The position numbers and the translations under genes were made by a program. DNA of 64,000 nt from Mycobacterium simiae. GTDB lineage: Bacteria; Actinomycetota; Actinomycetes; Mycobacteriales; Mycobacteriaceae. The stretch covers positions 2,232,001 to 2,296,000 of the forward strand of contig NZ_AP022568.1 in assembly GCF_010727605.1 (NCBI RefSeq). Reading direction: 5' to 3'. Below the pieces are notes generated by a model. The model was not told the origin of the DNA, did not search any database, and saw only the letters and a list, made by a program, of their open reading frames with translations. Below are positions 16,323-25,591 of the stretch, one piece after another. The number at the start of each line of letters is the position of its first letter. The stretch's first letter is position 1.

Positions 16323-16613
16323 TCAGGAACGAACCAGCCGCGCGATTGCTGCGGAGGCTTCGGCCAGCTTGTCGCCGGCGTCGCTGCCACCTTCGGCAAC
16401 CGCGTGAGTGACGCAGTGGCCGAGGTGCTCATCCAGCAAATTGAGCGCCACGGATCGGAGCGCGCTGTTGACGGCGCTGATCTGGGTGAGGATGTCGATG
16501 CAGTACTTGTCCTCGTCGATCATGCGGGCGATGCCCCGCACCTGCCCCTCGATGCGCCGCAGCCGCTTGGCGTAATTGTCCTTTTGCTGCGAATATCCAT
16601 ATGGACTCGTCAT
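16323..16613 (-). CDS. ricR: Copper-sensing repressor RicR (CsoR family)
   Basis: A 96-residue all-helical Cu(I)-responsive repressor. The Cu ligands are C38, H63 and C67, with the 25- and 4-residue spacing of the CsoR x-C-H-C fingerprint (IDEDKYCID, DEHLGHC). In M. tuberculosis RicR represses itself, mymT and other copper-protection genes through TACCC-N5-GGGTA boxes. Exactly such boxes occur here before ricR (16681-16695) and mymT (19823-19837). It is divergent from ilvD. Confidence 0.94.
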   Translation of the reverse strand: MTSPYGYSQQKDNYAKRLRRIEGQVRGIARMIDEDKYCIDILTQISAVNSALRSVALNLLDEHLGHCVTHAVAEGGSDAGDKLAEASAAIARLVRS

Positions 16614-16677
16614 CTCGGCCTCAAACTCTCCCGGTTAGGTACGCGACGTCAGGTGGCGTGTCACCGTCTACGATACC

Positions 16678-16698
16678 CCATACCCCGCCGGGGTATGG
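16678..16698. promoter_or_regulatory. RicR box, 21-bp palindrome upstream of ricR and ilvD
   Basis: CCATACCCC-GCC-GGGGTATGG is a perfect palindrome containing TACCC-N5-GGGTA. It lies 65 bp upstream of ricR and only 41 bp upstream of the ilvD start, so it could also affect ilvD. Confidence 0.88.
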
Positions 16699-16739
16699 GC
16701 AGTGATAATTGGCTTGTCCTGGCCGCGCATACTTGACCA

Positions 16740-18452
16740 ATGGCCCTGAGCACCGACGCGGCAACCGCCGACATCAAACCCCGCAGTCGTGACGTCACCG
16801 ACGGTCTGGAAAAGACCGCCGCGCGCGGCATGCTGCGTGCGATAGGTATGGACGACGACGACTTCGCCAAGCCCCAGATCGGTGTCGGTTCGTCGTGGAA
16901 CGAGATCACCCCGTGCAACCTGTCCCTGGACCGGCTGGCCAAGGCGGTCAAGGAAGGCGTGTTTGCCGCCGGTGGATATCCGCTGGAGTTCGGCACCATC
17001 TCGGTGTCCGACGGCATCTCGATGGGCCACGAGGGCATGCATTTCTCGCTGGTGTCTCGCGAGGTGATCGCGGACAGCGTCGAGACCGTGATGCAGGCCG
17101 AGCGGCTCGACGGTTCGGTGCTGCTGGCCGGATGCGACAAGTCGCTGCCGGGCATGCTGATGGCCGCTGCGCGCCTGAACCTGGCCTCGGTGTTTCTCTA
17201 CGCGGGTTCCATTCTGCCGGGGGTTGCCAAGTTGTCCGACGGCAGCGAGCGCGAGGTGACGATTATCGACGCGTTCGAGGCCGTGGGGGCATGCGCACGC
17301 GGGTTGATGTCGCGCGACGACGTCGACGCCATCGAACGCGCGATTTGTCCGGGCGAGGGTGCGTGCGGTGGCATGTACACCGCCAACACGATGGCTAGCG
17401 CCGCCGAGGCGATGGGTATGTCGCTGCCCGGCAGCGCGGCGCCGCCGGCGACCGATCGGCGCCGGGACGGATTCGCGCGCCGCAGCGGCGAGGCGGTCAT
17501 TGGGCTGCTGCGGCGCGGCATTACCGCGCGCGACATCCTGACCAAGGAGGCGTTCGAGAACGCGATCGCAGTCGTAATGGCCTTCGGCGGCTCGACCAAC
17601 GCGGTGCTGCACCTGCTGGCCATCGCCCGCGAGGCCGAGGTCGAGCTCTCACTGGACGATTTCAGCCGGATCGGTTCCAAGGTGCCGCACCTGGCCGACG
17701 TCAAACCATTTGGGCGGCACGTGATGACGCATGTCGACCACATCGGCGGTGTTCCGGTGATGATGCGGGCGTTGTTGGATGCCGGTCTGCTGCACGGCGA
17801 TTGCCTGACAGTGACCGGCAAGACGGTGGCCGAGAACCTTGCCGCCATCGACCCCCCGGACCCGGATGGCAAGGTGTTGCGCGCTCTGAACAATCCGATC
17901 CACCCGACCGGGGGGATCACCATCCTGCGCGGCAGCCTGGCCCCGGAGGGGGCGGTGGTGAAGTCGGCCGGGTTCGATTCCGAGGTGATCGAAGGCACCG
18001 CAAGGGTTTTCGACGGTGAGCGAGCCGCCCTGGACGCACTCGAGGACGGCACCATCACCAACGGCGACGCGGTGGTGATCCGCTACGAGGGCCCCAAGGG
18101 CGGGCCCGGCATGCGCGAAATGCTGGCCATCACCGGCGCGATCAAGGGTGCTGGGCTCGGCAAGGACGTGCTGCTCCTCACCGATGGCCGGTTCTCCGGC
18201 GGGACGACCGGCCTGTGCGTCGGCCACATCGCGCCGGAGGCGGTCGACGCCGGACCGATCGCATTCGTGCGCGATGGCGACCGGATCCGGCTCGACGTTG
18301 CCGCCGGAACCCTCGACGTGCTGGTCGACGATGACGAATTCGCTTCCCGCCGAGAAGGTTTCACACCTCCTCCGCCGCGCTACAAGACCGGGGTGCTGGC
18401 CAAGTACGTCAAATTGGTCGGCTCGGCCGCGGGCGGCGCGGTCTGCGGCTAG
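16740..18452 (+). CDS. ilvD: Dihydroxy-acid dehydratase
   Basis: This 570-residue Fe-S enzyme dehydrates 2,3-dihydroxy-isovalerate and the methylvalerate analogue to the 2-keto acids in valine, leucine and isoleucine synthesis. Signature blocks are visible: the cluster Cys regions [15 protein letters not shown] and [16 protein letters not shown], then [23 protein letters not shown] near the C-terminus. No good Shine-Dalgarno site precedes ATG 16740, so the message may be nearly leaderless. The cluster is copper-sensitive in general, which makes the adjacent RicR box noteworthy. Position matches Rv0189c. Confidence 0.96.
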   Translation: MALSTDAATADIKPRSRDVTDGLEKTAARGMLRAIGMDDDDFAKPQIGVGSSWNEITPCNLSLDRLAKAVKEGVFAAGGYPLEFGTISVSDGISMGHEGMHFSLVSREVIADSVETVMQAERLDGSVLLAGCDKSLPGMLMAAARLNLASVFLYAGSILPGVAKLSDGSEREVTIIDAFEAVGACARGLMSRDDVDAIERAICPGEGACGGMYTANTMASAAEAMGMSLPGSAAPPATDRRRDGFARRSGEAVIGLLRRGITARDILTKEAFENAIAVVMAFGGSTNAVLHLLAIAREAEVELSLDDFSRIGSKVPHLADVKPFGRHVMTHVDHIGGVPVMMRALLDAGLLHGDCLTVTGKTVAENLAAIDPPDPDGKVLRALNNPIHPTGGITILRGSLAPEGAVVKSAGFDSEVIEGTARVFDGERAALDALEDGTITNGDAVVIRYEGPKGGPGMREMLAITGAIKGAGLGKDVLLLTDGRFSGGTTGLCVGHIAPEAVDAGPIAFVRDGDRIRLDVAAGTLDVLVDDDEFASRREGFTPPPPRYKTGVLAKYVKLVGSAAGGAVCG

Positions 18453-18474
18453 CCGCCTGGGGCGACCGCGCGAT

Positions 18475-18508
18475 CCCGTCGGGCCCGGTCCCAACCCGGC
18501 CCGACGGG
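18475..18508. terminator. Bidirectional hairpin between ilvD and SPW gene
   Basis: CCCGTCGGGCC and GGCCCGACGGG form a perfect 11-bp stem with a 12-nt loop between the two convergent stops. There is no T-tract. Confidence 0.6.
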
Positions 18509-18518
18509 AGCTAGGAAC

Positions 18519-18959
18519 CTATGCGTGCGTGGTTGCGTCGCGCGTGCGCATGCCGAAGTAGGTGGCGTTGAGACCCAAGAACGTCAGCAGCGCACCGGCG
18601 ACGACGTGCGACCAGATCACGCCGCCGGTCAGCGTGAGGCCGGGTACGACCCACGGCGAGACGATGACCCACAGGCCTAGTACCGGAATGGTCCACGTCA
18701 TCCCGTGTGCCCGGTCCAGTGCCGTCGCAAATCCATAGGCCAAGAACGCCACCGCGATCCCGACCACAAGGTCGCACGTGGCGAGTGCCCCCATCCCACT
18801 GAAACCGACGATCCACGGTGAGGCCGCCACATACAACCCCGCCAGCAGGGTGAGGCCGAACGTGACATGTGCCGTCATCGACTCGGCAACCCGCTCATAG
18901 TTGGCACGTAGTGCCATCAGATCGGGGTGGTGATCGATTGATGAATGGACTGTACTCAT
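18519..18959 (-). CDS. SPW-repeat membrane protein (Rv0188-like)
   Basis: A 146-residue protein with four hydrophobic helices arranged as two SPW repeats (AASPWIVGFSG, IVSPWVVPG). The family function is unknown. ATG 18959 is preceded by GAAAGG. It lies convergent to ilvD as in M. tuberculosis. The upstream 70 bp contain a TTTGGACCGTC element also found before the DUF190 gene. Confidence 0.88.
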   Translation of the reverse strand: MSTVHSSIDHHPDLMALRANYERVAESMTAHVTFGLTLLAGLYVAASPWIVGFSGMGALATCDLVVGIAVAFLAYGFATALDRAHGMTWTIPVLGLWVIVSPWVVPGLTLTGGVIWSHVVAGALLTFLGLNATYFGMRTRDATTHA

Positions 18960-19072
18960 TTTGTGACCTTTCTGTTATGCAGCAAGTCTTTTGGACCGTC
19001 TGCAAACCATCCATCTTTTCCAAGATTACGCCTGGCCACACGGCGTCAGCAACGAAAATTACCGTCCCGCAG

Positions 19073-19732
19073 CTACTTCACCAGCGCGATCGCGAAGCCG
19101 TCCCAGCGCTTGGCGCCGACGGTTTGCAGCACCGCGGTGTCCAGCCTTGGGTGCTCGCCCATCACCTGTAGTGTGCGGCGCGTCGCTTGGGCCCTGGCAT
19201 CCGCGGTTTCGGGAGTGAGGATCGCACCTTCACGAATAACGTTGTCCAGCACGATGAGTGCCCCGGGCCGGGCCAGTTTGACGGCCCACTCGAGGTAGGC
19301 GACGTAATTCTCTTTGTCCGCGTCGACGAAGACCATGTCGAAGGGTGCACCCGACACGGTCGGCAAAGTTTCCAGTGCAGGACCGACCATCACCTGCACC
19401 CGGTCGGCGACACCGGCTTGTTGCAGGTTGGCCCGGGCGACCTCGGCATGCCGGGGTTCGTATTCGAGGGTCACCACCTGCGCCTGCGGGCCGGCACCGC
19501 GGGCCAGCCAGATGGTGCTGAATCCGCCGAGCGTCCCGATCTCGAGGATGCGGCGCGCCCCAATGGCAGCGGCCAGCACGGACAAGAACTTGCCCTGCTG
19601 CGGCGACACGGCGATCTGCGGAAGCCCGGCCGCGTCGCTGACCGCCAGCGCCGCTGATAACGCTGGATCCTCGCCGATCACGGTGCTGTCCAAGAAGGCG
19701 TCGACGTCTTTGGGAGTGGGTTTTTCGGTCAT
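19073..19732 (-). CDS. SAM-dependent O-methyltransferase (Rv0187-like)
   Basis: A 219-residue class I methyltransferase of the catechol/caffeoyl-CoA O-methyltransferase group. The SAM loop is visible (ARRILEIGTLGGFSTIWLAR), as are the acidic adenosine-binding strand (VVTLEYEP), the metal Asp (DMVFVDADKENYVAYLEW) and the second metal block (LIVLDNVIREG). Mn/Mg-dependent methylation of a catechol-type hydroxyl is expected. It is divergent from mymT. The natural substrate is unknown. Confidence 0.92.
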   Translation of the reverse strand: MTEKPTPKDVDAFLDSTVIGEDPALSAALAVSDAAGLPQIAVSPQQGKFLSVLAAAIGARRILEIGTLGGFSTIWLARGAGPQAQVVTLEYEPRHAEVARANLQQAGVADRVQVMVGPALETLPTVSGAPFDMVFVDADKENYVAYLEWAVKLARPGALIVLDNVIREGAILTPETADARAQATRRTLQVMGEHPRLDTAVLQTVGAKRWDGFAIALVK

Positions 19733-19821
19733 TCATCAACGCTAGCCGGGGTCGATGCGCCGCACAGTAGCCGCTGGTCACGCGTCCACAAGGAATAAAG
19801 GACGCGCACCGTCTTTACCGG

Positions 19822-19838
19822 ATACCCGTATGGGGTAT
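19822..19838. promoter_or_regulatory. RicR box upstream of mymT
   Basis: ATACCC-N5-GGGTAT, an exact TACCC-N5-GGGTA match, lies 87 bp before the mymT GTG. With the ricR site it shows the copper regulon is kept in this organism. Confidence 0.88.
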
Positions 19839-19924
19839 ATGGTGAGGGTGGTGGTCCGGTCGACGGGTCCGCTGTTTACAGATTGATCGAACGGATTCCG
19901 GTGAATCGCGGAATCCCTAAGCAA

Positions 19925-20086
19925 GTGAGGGTGATTCACATGGCGAACTACGAAGAGGGAACCCTGCTGACCTGCGGTCACGAGGGCTGCGGTTGTCGCG
20001 TCCGTATCGAAGTCGGCTGCCATTGCTCGGGATCGGGCGAAGACTACCGCTGCACCTGCGGCTCACCGCTCGTGCCGGTCAAGTAA
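19925..20086 (+). CDS. mymT: Copper metallothionein MymT
   Basis: A 53-residue cytoplasmic Cu(I)-binding protein with seven cysteines: C17, C22, C24, C32, C34, C43 and C45, in CxxxxCxC, CxC and CxC groups. Its length and order of cysteines match MymT (Rv0186A) of M. tuberculosis, which holds several Cu(I) ions and protects against copper. I use GTG 19925 to match that length. ATG 19940 is also possible and has a better ribosome site (GAGGGTG), giving 48 residues with all cysteines kept. Expression is expected to be induced by copper through the RicR box. Confidence 0.93.
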   Translation: MRVIHMANYEEGTLLTCGHEGCGCRVRIEVGCHCSGSGEDYRCTCGSPLVPVK

Positions 20087-20101
20087 GTACTCGCGGCCGG
20101 T

Positions 20102-20152
20102 CGCGCGTTCGAGCTACACCTTCTCACTCGCCCCTCAGCGCCCGAACGCGCG
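20102..20152. terminator. Possible long-loop hairpin between mymT and bglS
   Basis: CGCGCGTTCG and CGAACGCGCG are a perfect 10-bp inverted pair separated by 31 nt, in the convergent space and overlapping the bglS 3' end. The long loop makes this uncertain. Confidence 0.3.
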
Positions 20153-22297
20153 GCCGGTCAGCTCAACCTCGGCCGTCAGTCGTAATGCAACCGCCGAGGC
20201 GCCGACCGCCACCCGGTAGCGGCCCGGCGCGATCCGCCAGTTGCCACGCTGCCCGTCATAGCGGGCCAGCAACCGCGGATCGGCAACGATATTCACTCGG
20301 CGCGTCTGCCCCGGGTCCAGCTCTATTCGTTCGAATCCCAGCAACCGCATCCGCTGCACACCGGCCGCGTGGGTCAGATACAGCTGTGGGACATCTGCCC
20401 CAGGAACCGTGCCGGTGTTGGTGACGTCGAGGCTGGCCGTGATGGTGTCGCCGCCGACGACGGTTAGCTCTCGATGGTCAAAGCTGGTGTAAGACAGGCC
20501 ATGTCCGAACGCGAACAGCGGCGCGTGGCCGCGGCCGGCGAACCAGCGGTACCCCACCTCAGCCCCCTCGGAATAGTCGATGGTGGTCGGTGTGCCCACT
20601 GCGGCACCCGCGCCGGGCAGCCTTGGGCGAGGTGTCTGGTCGAGGTCTGCCGGAAAGGTGATCGGTAGCCGACCGGACGGGTTGACCTGGCCGGCAATAA
20701 TTTCCGCGATCGCACGGCCACCCTCCTGGCCTGGGTACCAGGCCTGCAGAATCGCATTGGCGGCCTCCTGCCACGGCATGACCACCGGGTTGCCGGTTTC
20801 CAGCACCACCACCGTGTTCGGGTTGACCGCCGCGACGGCGGCGATGACCGCGTCCTGACCCCAGGGCAGCGATAGGTCGGCGCTGTCGAAACCTTCGCCC
20901 TCCACCCGGATTCCGAAGACGATCGCCACATCGGATCGACGTGCAACCTGCGCGGCCTCCGCGGGGCTGAGGCCGGGATCGAATTCGAGCTGCGCCTTCG
21001 GGAAGCGTTTGCTCAGTTCCGCCATGGGGCTCGACGGCAAGAGGTAAAGGTTGCGGGTGCCGCCCGTCAAGCCGGGGCCGCCGATTGGGATGGTTGCCGC
21101 ATACCCTCCCGGCGGCACAACGGCACTCGACCCGTACCCGGTAGGCACACCGAGTTGCGCGTAACCGCCGATGACGGCGATCCGCGCCGGGGCAGCCAGT
21201 GGCAGCACCCCGCGGTTTTGCAGCAGCACCAGGCCCTGCCGCGCGATTTGCAGCGCAACATCGTTGTGGGCGGCCATATCCGGCTCACCGATGGGTGCTG
21301 CTGGGCCGTCATCGATTCCGATCGCGAAGATCGAGCGCAGGATACGGCGCACCATGTCCGAGAGCCGCTCTTTGGGCAACCGGCCTTCGACATACGCGGC
21401 GCGCAGCGGTTGAGAGAACGCCTCAGCTCGCCAGAGCACGGTGTCGATCTGGGCGCCGCATTCTTGGTCCAAGCCGTGCAGCGCGCACTCCCAGCTTGGC
21501 GTGGCGCCCCAGTCGGACATGACCCAACCGCGGTATGCCCACGCGTCTTTGAGAACTTCGTTGATCAGTACGCTGTTCGATGAAGCATAGTGGCCGTTGA
21601 CTTTGTTGTAGGCCGTCATCACCGCCCCGGGCTGGGACCGCTCGATGGCGATCTCGAAGGCCAGCAGGTCGGATTCGCGATGGGCGTCGGGATCGATCAC
21701 CGCGTTCAACCAATGCCGATTGGTTTCGTTGCAATTCAGCGAATAATGTTTGACGGTCGAGATGACGCCCTGTTGCTGTATTCCGGTGACCGACTCCGCG
21801 GCCATCGTCGCCGTCAAAAGCGGGTCCTCAGAGAGGTATTCGAAGTTACGGCCGTTCCGCGGGTCGCGCGCGAGATTCATTGCGCCGGCCAGTTGCACGT
21901 TGAACCCACGGCTATGTGCCTCACGCCCGATCAGGCGACCGGCCGCGCGTGCAAGTACCGGGTCGAATCCGGCCGCCAGCGCCAATCCGGCCGGCAGTGC
22001 GGTGGCGGTGTCGCCCGGGCGGTAACCCGGGTTGGTCACCCCGAGGCCGGCGTCGCTCATCCGCAACGCCGGTACGCCCAGCCGCGGAATGCCCGGCACG
22101 TATCCGGCGCTCATCGGCGTCCCCGGCGGGATGCGGTCGTCGCGCAGCGGCCACAGGTCGGATTGCCCCATCACCGAAACCAATAGCGTGAATCGTTCGT
22201 CGTCGGTCAGTTGGCTCTCGACGTCGCGCGCCCGGGTGTCGGGATCACTCGCACCCGAGCGTCCGGCTGCGGCGCGGCCCGCATCATCGACGGTCAC
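20135..22297 (-). CDS. bglS: Glycoside hydrolase family 3 beta-glucosidase
   Basis: This 720-residue enzyme hydrolyses terminal beta-glucosides. In order it has the GH3 TIM barrel (MNLARDPRNGRNFEYLSEDP, with the nucleophile Asp in VMSDWGATPS), the alpha/beta sandwich domain (AIVFGIRVEGEGFDSADLSLPWGQ) and a C-terminal fibronectin-III-like domain (FGHGLSYTSFDHREL). No signal peptide is apparent. The GTG at 22297 overlaps the previous stop by 4 bp, which places it last in a three-gene coupled operon with the two genes at 22294-23537. Matches Rv0186. Confidence 0.93.
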   Translation of the reverse strand: MTVDDAGRAAAGRSGASDPDTRARDVESQLTDDERFTLLVSVMGQSDLWPLRDDRIPPGTPMSAGYVPGIPRLGVPALRMSDAGLGVTNPGYRPGDTATALPAGLALAAGFDPVLARAAGRLIGREAHSRGFNVQLAGAMNLARDPRNGRNFEYLSEDPLLTATMAAESVTGIQQQGVISTVKHYSLNCNETNRHWLNAVIDPDAHRESDLLAFEIAIERSQPGAVMTAYNKVNGHYASSNSVLINEVLKDAWAYRGWVMSDWGATPSWECALHGLDQECGAQIDTVLWRAEAFSQPLRAAYVEGRLPKERLSDMVRRILRSIFAIGIDDGPAAPIGEPDMAAHNDVALQIARQGLVLLQNRGVLPLAAPARIAVIGGYAQLGVPTGYGSSAVVPPGGYAATIPIGGPGLTGGTRNLYLLPSSPMAELSKRFPKAQLEFDPGLSPAEAAQVARRSDVAIVFGIRVEGEGFDSADLSLPWGQDAVIAAVAAVNPNTVVVLETGNPVVMPWQEAANAILQAWYPGQEGGRAIAEIIAGQVNPSGRLPITFPADLDQTPRPRLPGAGAAVGTPTTIDYSEGAEVGYRWFAGRGHAPLFAFGHGLSYTSFDHRELTVVGGDTITASLDVTNTGTVPGADVPQLYLTHAAGVQRMRLLGFERIELDPGQTRRVNIVADPRLLARYDGQRGNWRIAPGRYRVAVGASAVALRLTAEVELTGRAFGR

Positions 22298-22791
22298 CGG
22301 ACGCCCTCTTTGGCGTAGACGACCCGCAGCACGTAGCCAACCTCGGGTCCCATCACCAGCTCGGCCAGCGCGGTGATTGTTTCGACGAACTGCGGGCCAT
22401 GCGGCGGCTGCGCCTGAGACAGGTGGTGTGCCACTTCGTGCAACACCACCAGCTCGCGCAGCGCCCAGTCCGCGGTATCGCGGTCCGGAACCGCGATAAT
22501 CCCGATGCCGTCCCGGTTTTCGTAGTGGGCAGCGGTGGCCGCCCGGCGGGCACGCACGCTCAGCGGCGCCACGTCGGGCCAGCGTTGCCGCACTGCCGGT
22601 AGCCCAAGCACTCGGTCAACATAACGCTGCACCGACGCGACGGAGCCGAATCGCGCCTCCGGCGGCAAGGTCAACTGTGTCCCGAAGAACTCGACGGCCG
22701 GCGAACCATGTTCGGCGACACGGTCTAGCACCGTCCGGACGAACTCCTCGGCCGCATACACCTTGGCGCGTTGAGAATCCCGCGGGGTCAC
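22294..22791 (-). CDS. Small HExxH metallohydrolase-like protein (TIGR04338-type, Rv0185-like)
   Basis: A 165-residue mycobacterial protein with a zinc-peptidase-like motif VLHEVAHHLSQAQ (HEVAH) in the middle and hydrophobic text after it. Its family is known mainly from actinobacteria and has no proven activity. It overlaps both neighbours by 4 bp, so it is translationally coupled with the DUF2786 gene before it and bglS after it. Confidence 0.82.
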   Translation of the reverse strand: MTPRDSQRAKVYAAEEFVRTVLDRVAEHGSPAVEFFGTQLTLPPEARFGSVASVQRYVDRVLGLPAVRQRWPDVAPLSVRARRAATAAHYENRDGIGIIAVPDRDTADWALRELVVLHEVAHHLSQAQPPHGPQFVETITALAELVMGPEVGYVLRVVYAKEGVR

Positions 22792-23537
22792 CTGCCCAGC
22801 GCGCTCCGCGCTCCCGGCAACTCGGTGCTGTTGCCGAGCCGGGCCCGCCGCCCGGCCCGGTCGCCGGCGCGGCGCGCCGCCGACGAATACCCGGCCGAGG
22901 CCCGGCTGGCCTGCCAGGTGCCGCGCGCCTTGGATGCCTTGCGGTAGTAGTCGTGCAGCTCAATGTCCTTGTCCCGCAAGGCGATAGCGGTACCGGGCCG
23001 GCGGCTGCGATCCTCGGTGGCTTCCCGCCGGGCCTGCTCGCGCGCTTCGCTGAGCCGCTGACCCACGCGGGCGCCGAAGGCCAGCTGAAAGTTGAGGCGG
23101 GCCGTGATCGTGGGCGTCGGCCGGTGTGCACCGGAGGCGAGATAGGCGTCGGAGGCCCGGACCATCTGAACCACCAAGCTGGCGTACAGGGCGTGGCTGG
23201 CGTCGATGTCCTCGGGAAACCCGTAGGCATAACAGAACGTCGAATTCGAGGCGACGTCACACTTGACGTCGTTAGCGGCGGCGATCAGCACGAAGAGCTG
23301 CACATAGGTGCGCAGGCCCTTGGTACCGGCCTCGCCGATTGTGATGGTCCGCTGCGTCGGCGCCTGCGCCGCAGAACGATTGGATGAATGGGACCGCGCC
23401 ACGGCCAAGTCGATCGATGCCGCCGTTGCCAGCCGCTGCGCGGCGCTCATGAAGGCGTCGGCCTCGTGGGCGTTGTCCGTGCCTTCAGCCTGACGCAGCA
23501 GCGCAGCGATGCGCGCCAACATCTTATCGTCCTTCAT
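22788..23537 (-). CDS. DUF2786 protein (Rv0184-like)
   Basis: A 249-residue protein that opens with the DUF2786 helix pair (MLARIAALLRQAEGTDNAHEADAFM...AQRLA). An AraC-like basic C-terminus follows (SRASAGYSSAARRAGDRAGRRA). The function is unknown in all species I know. The ATG at 23537 begins the three-gene operon that ends with bglS. Confidence 0.82.
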   Translation of the reverse strand: MKDDKMLARIAALLRQAEGTDNAHEADAFMSAAQRLATAASIDLAVARSHSSNRSAAQAPTQRTITIGEAGTKGLRTYVQLFVLIAAANDVKCDVASNSTFCYAYGFPEDIDASHALYASLVVQMVRASDAYLASGAHRPTPTITARLNFQLAFGARVGQRLSEAREQARREATEDRSRRPGTAIALRDKDIELHDYYRKASKARGTWQASRASAGYSSAARRAGDRAGRRARLGNSTELPGARSALGR

Positions 23538-23628
23538 TAGCGCTACTCCTCCTGATCAGTGCGCTGTGCATCGTCGCCGGCGCGACTCATTAGCGCCAAA
23601 GTACGGGAGCGGTCCGACAACGGGAGCC

Positions 23629-24495
<867 letters not shown>

Positions 24496-24515
24496 TCATC
24501 ATTAGGGGCAGCGTA

Positions 24516-25559
24516 ATGGCTCCCGGGACGCCGTTGTCCGAGACTCTGCGTAGGCTCAGCCGGGTGAGCTTGCTCGCGGAGGATTCCGGCGACGCAGGAA
24601 GCCGCGGCACGGGTGACTTCTCGGCCCGTGCCGAGCCCTATCGTCGCGAACTGCTCGCGCACTGTTACCGGATGACTGGGTCACTGCACGACGCGGAAGA
24701 CCTGGTGCAGGAGACGTTGTTGCGAGCGTGGAAGGCCTACGACCAGTTCGAAGGCCAGTCGTCGCTGCGTACCTGGCTGCACCGCATCGCCACCAACACC
24801 TGCCTGAGCGCATTGCAGGGTCGGCAGCGCCGCCCACTGCCGACCGGCCTGGGTGCTCCCAGTTCGGACCCGGCGGCCGAGCTGGTGGAACGCCGCGAGG
24901 TGCCGTGGCTCGAGCCGCTACCCGATCTGACCGAGGACGCGGCCGATCCGTCGGTCATCGTGGCCTCCCGGGAGTCGGTGCGACTGGCCTTTGTCGCTGC
25001 GCTGCAGCATCTCCCACCCCGGCAGCGGGCGGTGTTGCTGCTGCGTGACGTGCTGCAATGGCGTTCGGCAGAAGTGGCGGACGCGATCGGCACCACCACG
25101 ACCGCGGTCAACAGCCTGTTGCAGCGCGCCCGGTCCCAACTCGAGAGCGTGCGGCCCAGCCCGAATGATCGGCTGGCGGCCCCCGATTCGGCCGAAGCGC
25201 AGGACCTGCTGGCGCGCTACATCACGGCGTTCGAAACCTACGACATCGACCGGCTGGTGGAGCTGTTCACCACCGAGGCGGTCTGGGAAATGCCGCCGTA
25301 CACCGGCTGGTATCGGGGTCCGCAAGACATCATCGCCCTGATTCACCAGCAATGCCCGGCCGAAGCTGCGGGCGATATGCGGATGATCCCGCTGGTTGCC
25401 AACGGGCAACCGGCCGCGGCGATGTACATGCGGACCGGCCCGCGGCACGCAGCATTTCAGCTGCATGTGCTGGATATCGGCCCCGACGGGGTATCGCATG
25501 TGGTTGCCTTCTTGGACGACGCGTTGTTCGCGAAGTTTGGGCTGCCCCGCTCGCTGTGA
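24516..25559 (+). CDS. sigG: ECF sigma factor SigG with C-terminal SnoaL-like domain
   Basis: A 347-residue extracytoplasmic-function sigma factor. Region 2 covers about residues 40-110 (ELLAHCYRMTGSLHDAEDLVQETLLRAWKA is its core) and region 4 about 150-205 (LPPRQRAVLLLRDVLQWRSAEVADAIG). A SnoaL/NTF2-like domain then runs from about 225 to the end (LLARYITAFETYDIDRLVELF, GWYRGPQDI). The fused domain replaces a separate anti-sigma factor in this ECF class. The homologue in M. tuberculosis responds to DNA damage. No anti-sigma gene is adjacent. Confidence 0.93.
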   Translation: MAPGTPLSETLRRLSRVSLLAEDSGDAGSRGTGDFSARAEPYRRELLAHCYRMTGSLHDAEDLVQETLLRAWKAYDQFEGQSSLRTWLHRIATNTCLSALQGRQRRPLPTGLGAPSSDPAAELVERREVPWLEPLPDLTEDAADPSVIVASRESVRLAFVAALQHLPPRQRAVLLLRDVLQWRSAEVADAIGTTTTAVNSLLQRARSQLESVRPSPNDRLAAPDSAEAQDLLARYITAFETYDIDRLVELFTTEAVWEMPPYTGWYRGPQDIIALIHQQCPAEAAGDMRMIPLVANGQPAAAMYMRTGPRHAAFQLHVLDIGPDGVSHVVAFLDDALFAKFGLPRSL

Positions 25560-25591
25560 CGGGGTAGTTGCCGATCCCGAAGGGTGTTGCC

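Noticed and set aside
18990..19000. DosR box upstream of the SPW gene
   Set aside because: Keeps CTTTTGG but lacks the outer GG and CCC bases; too weak to call.
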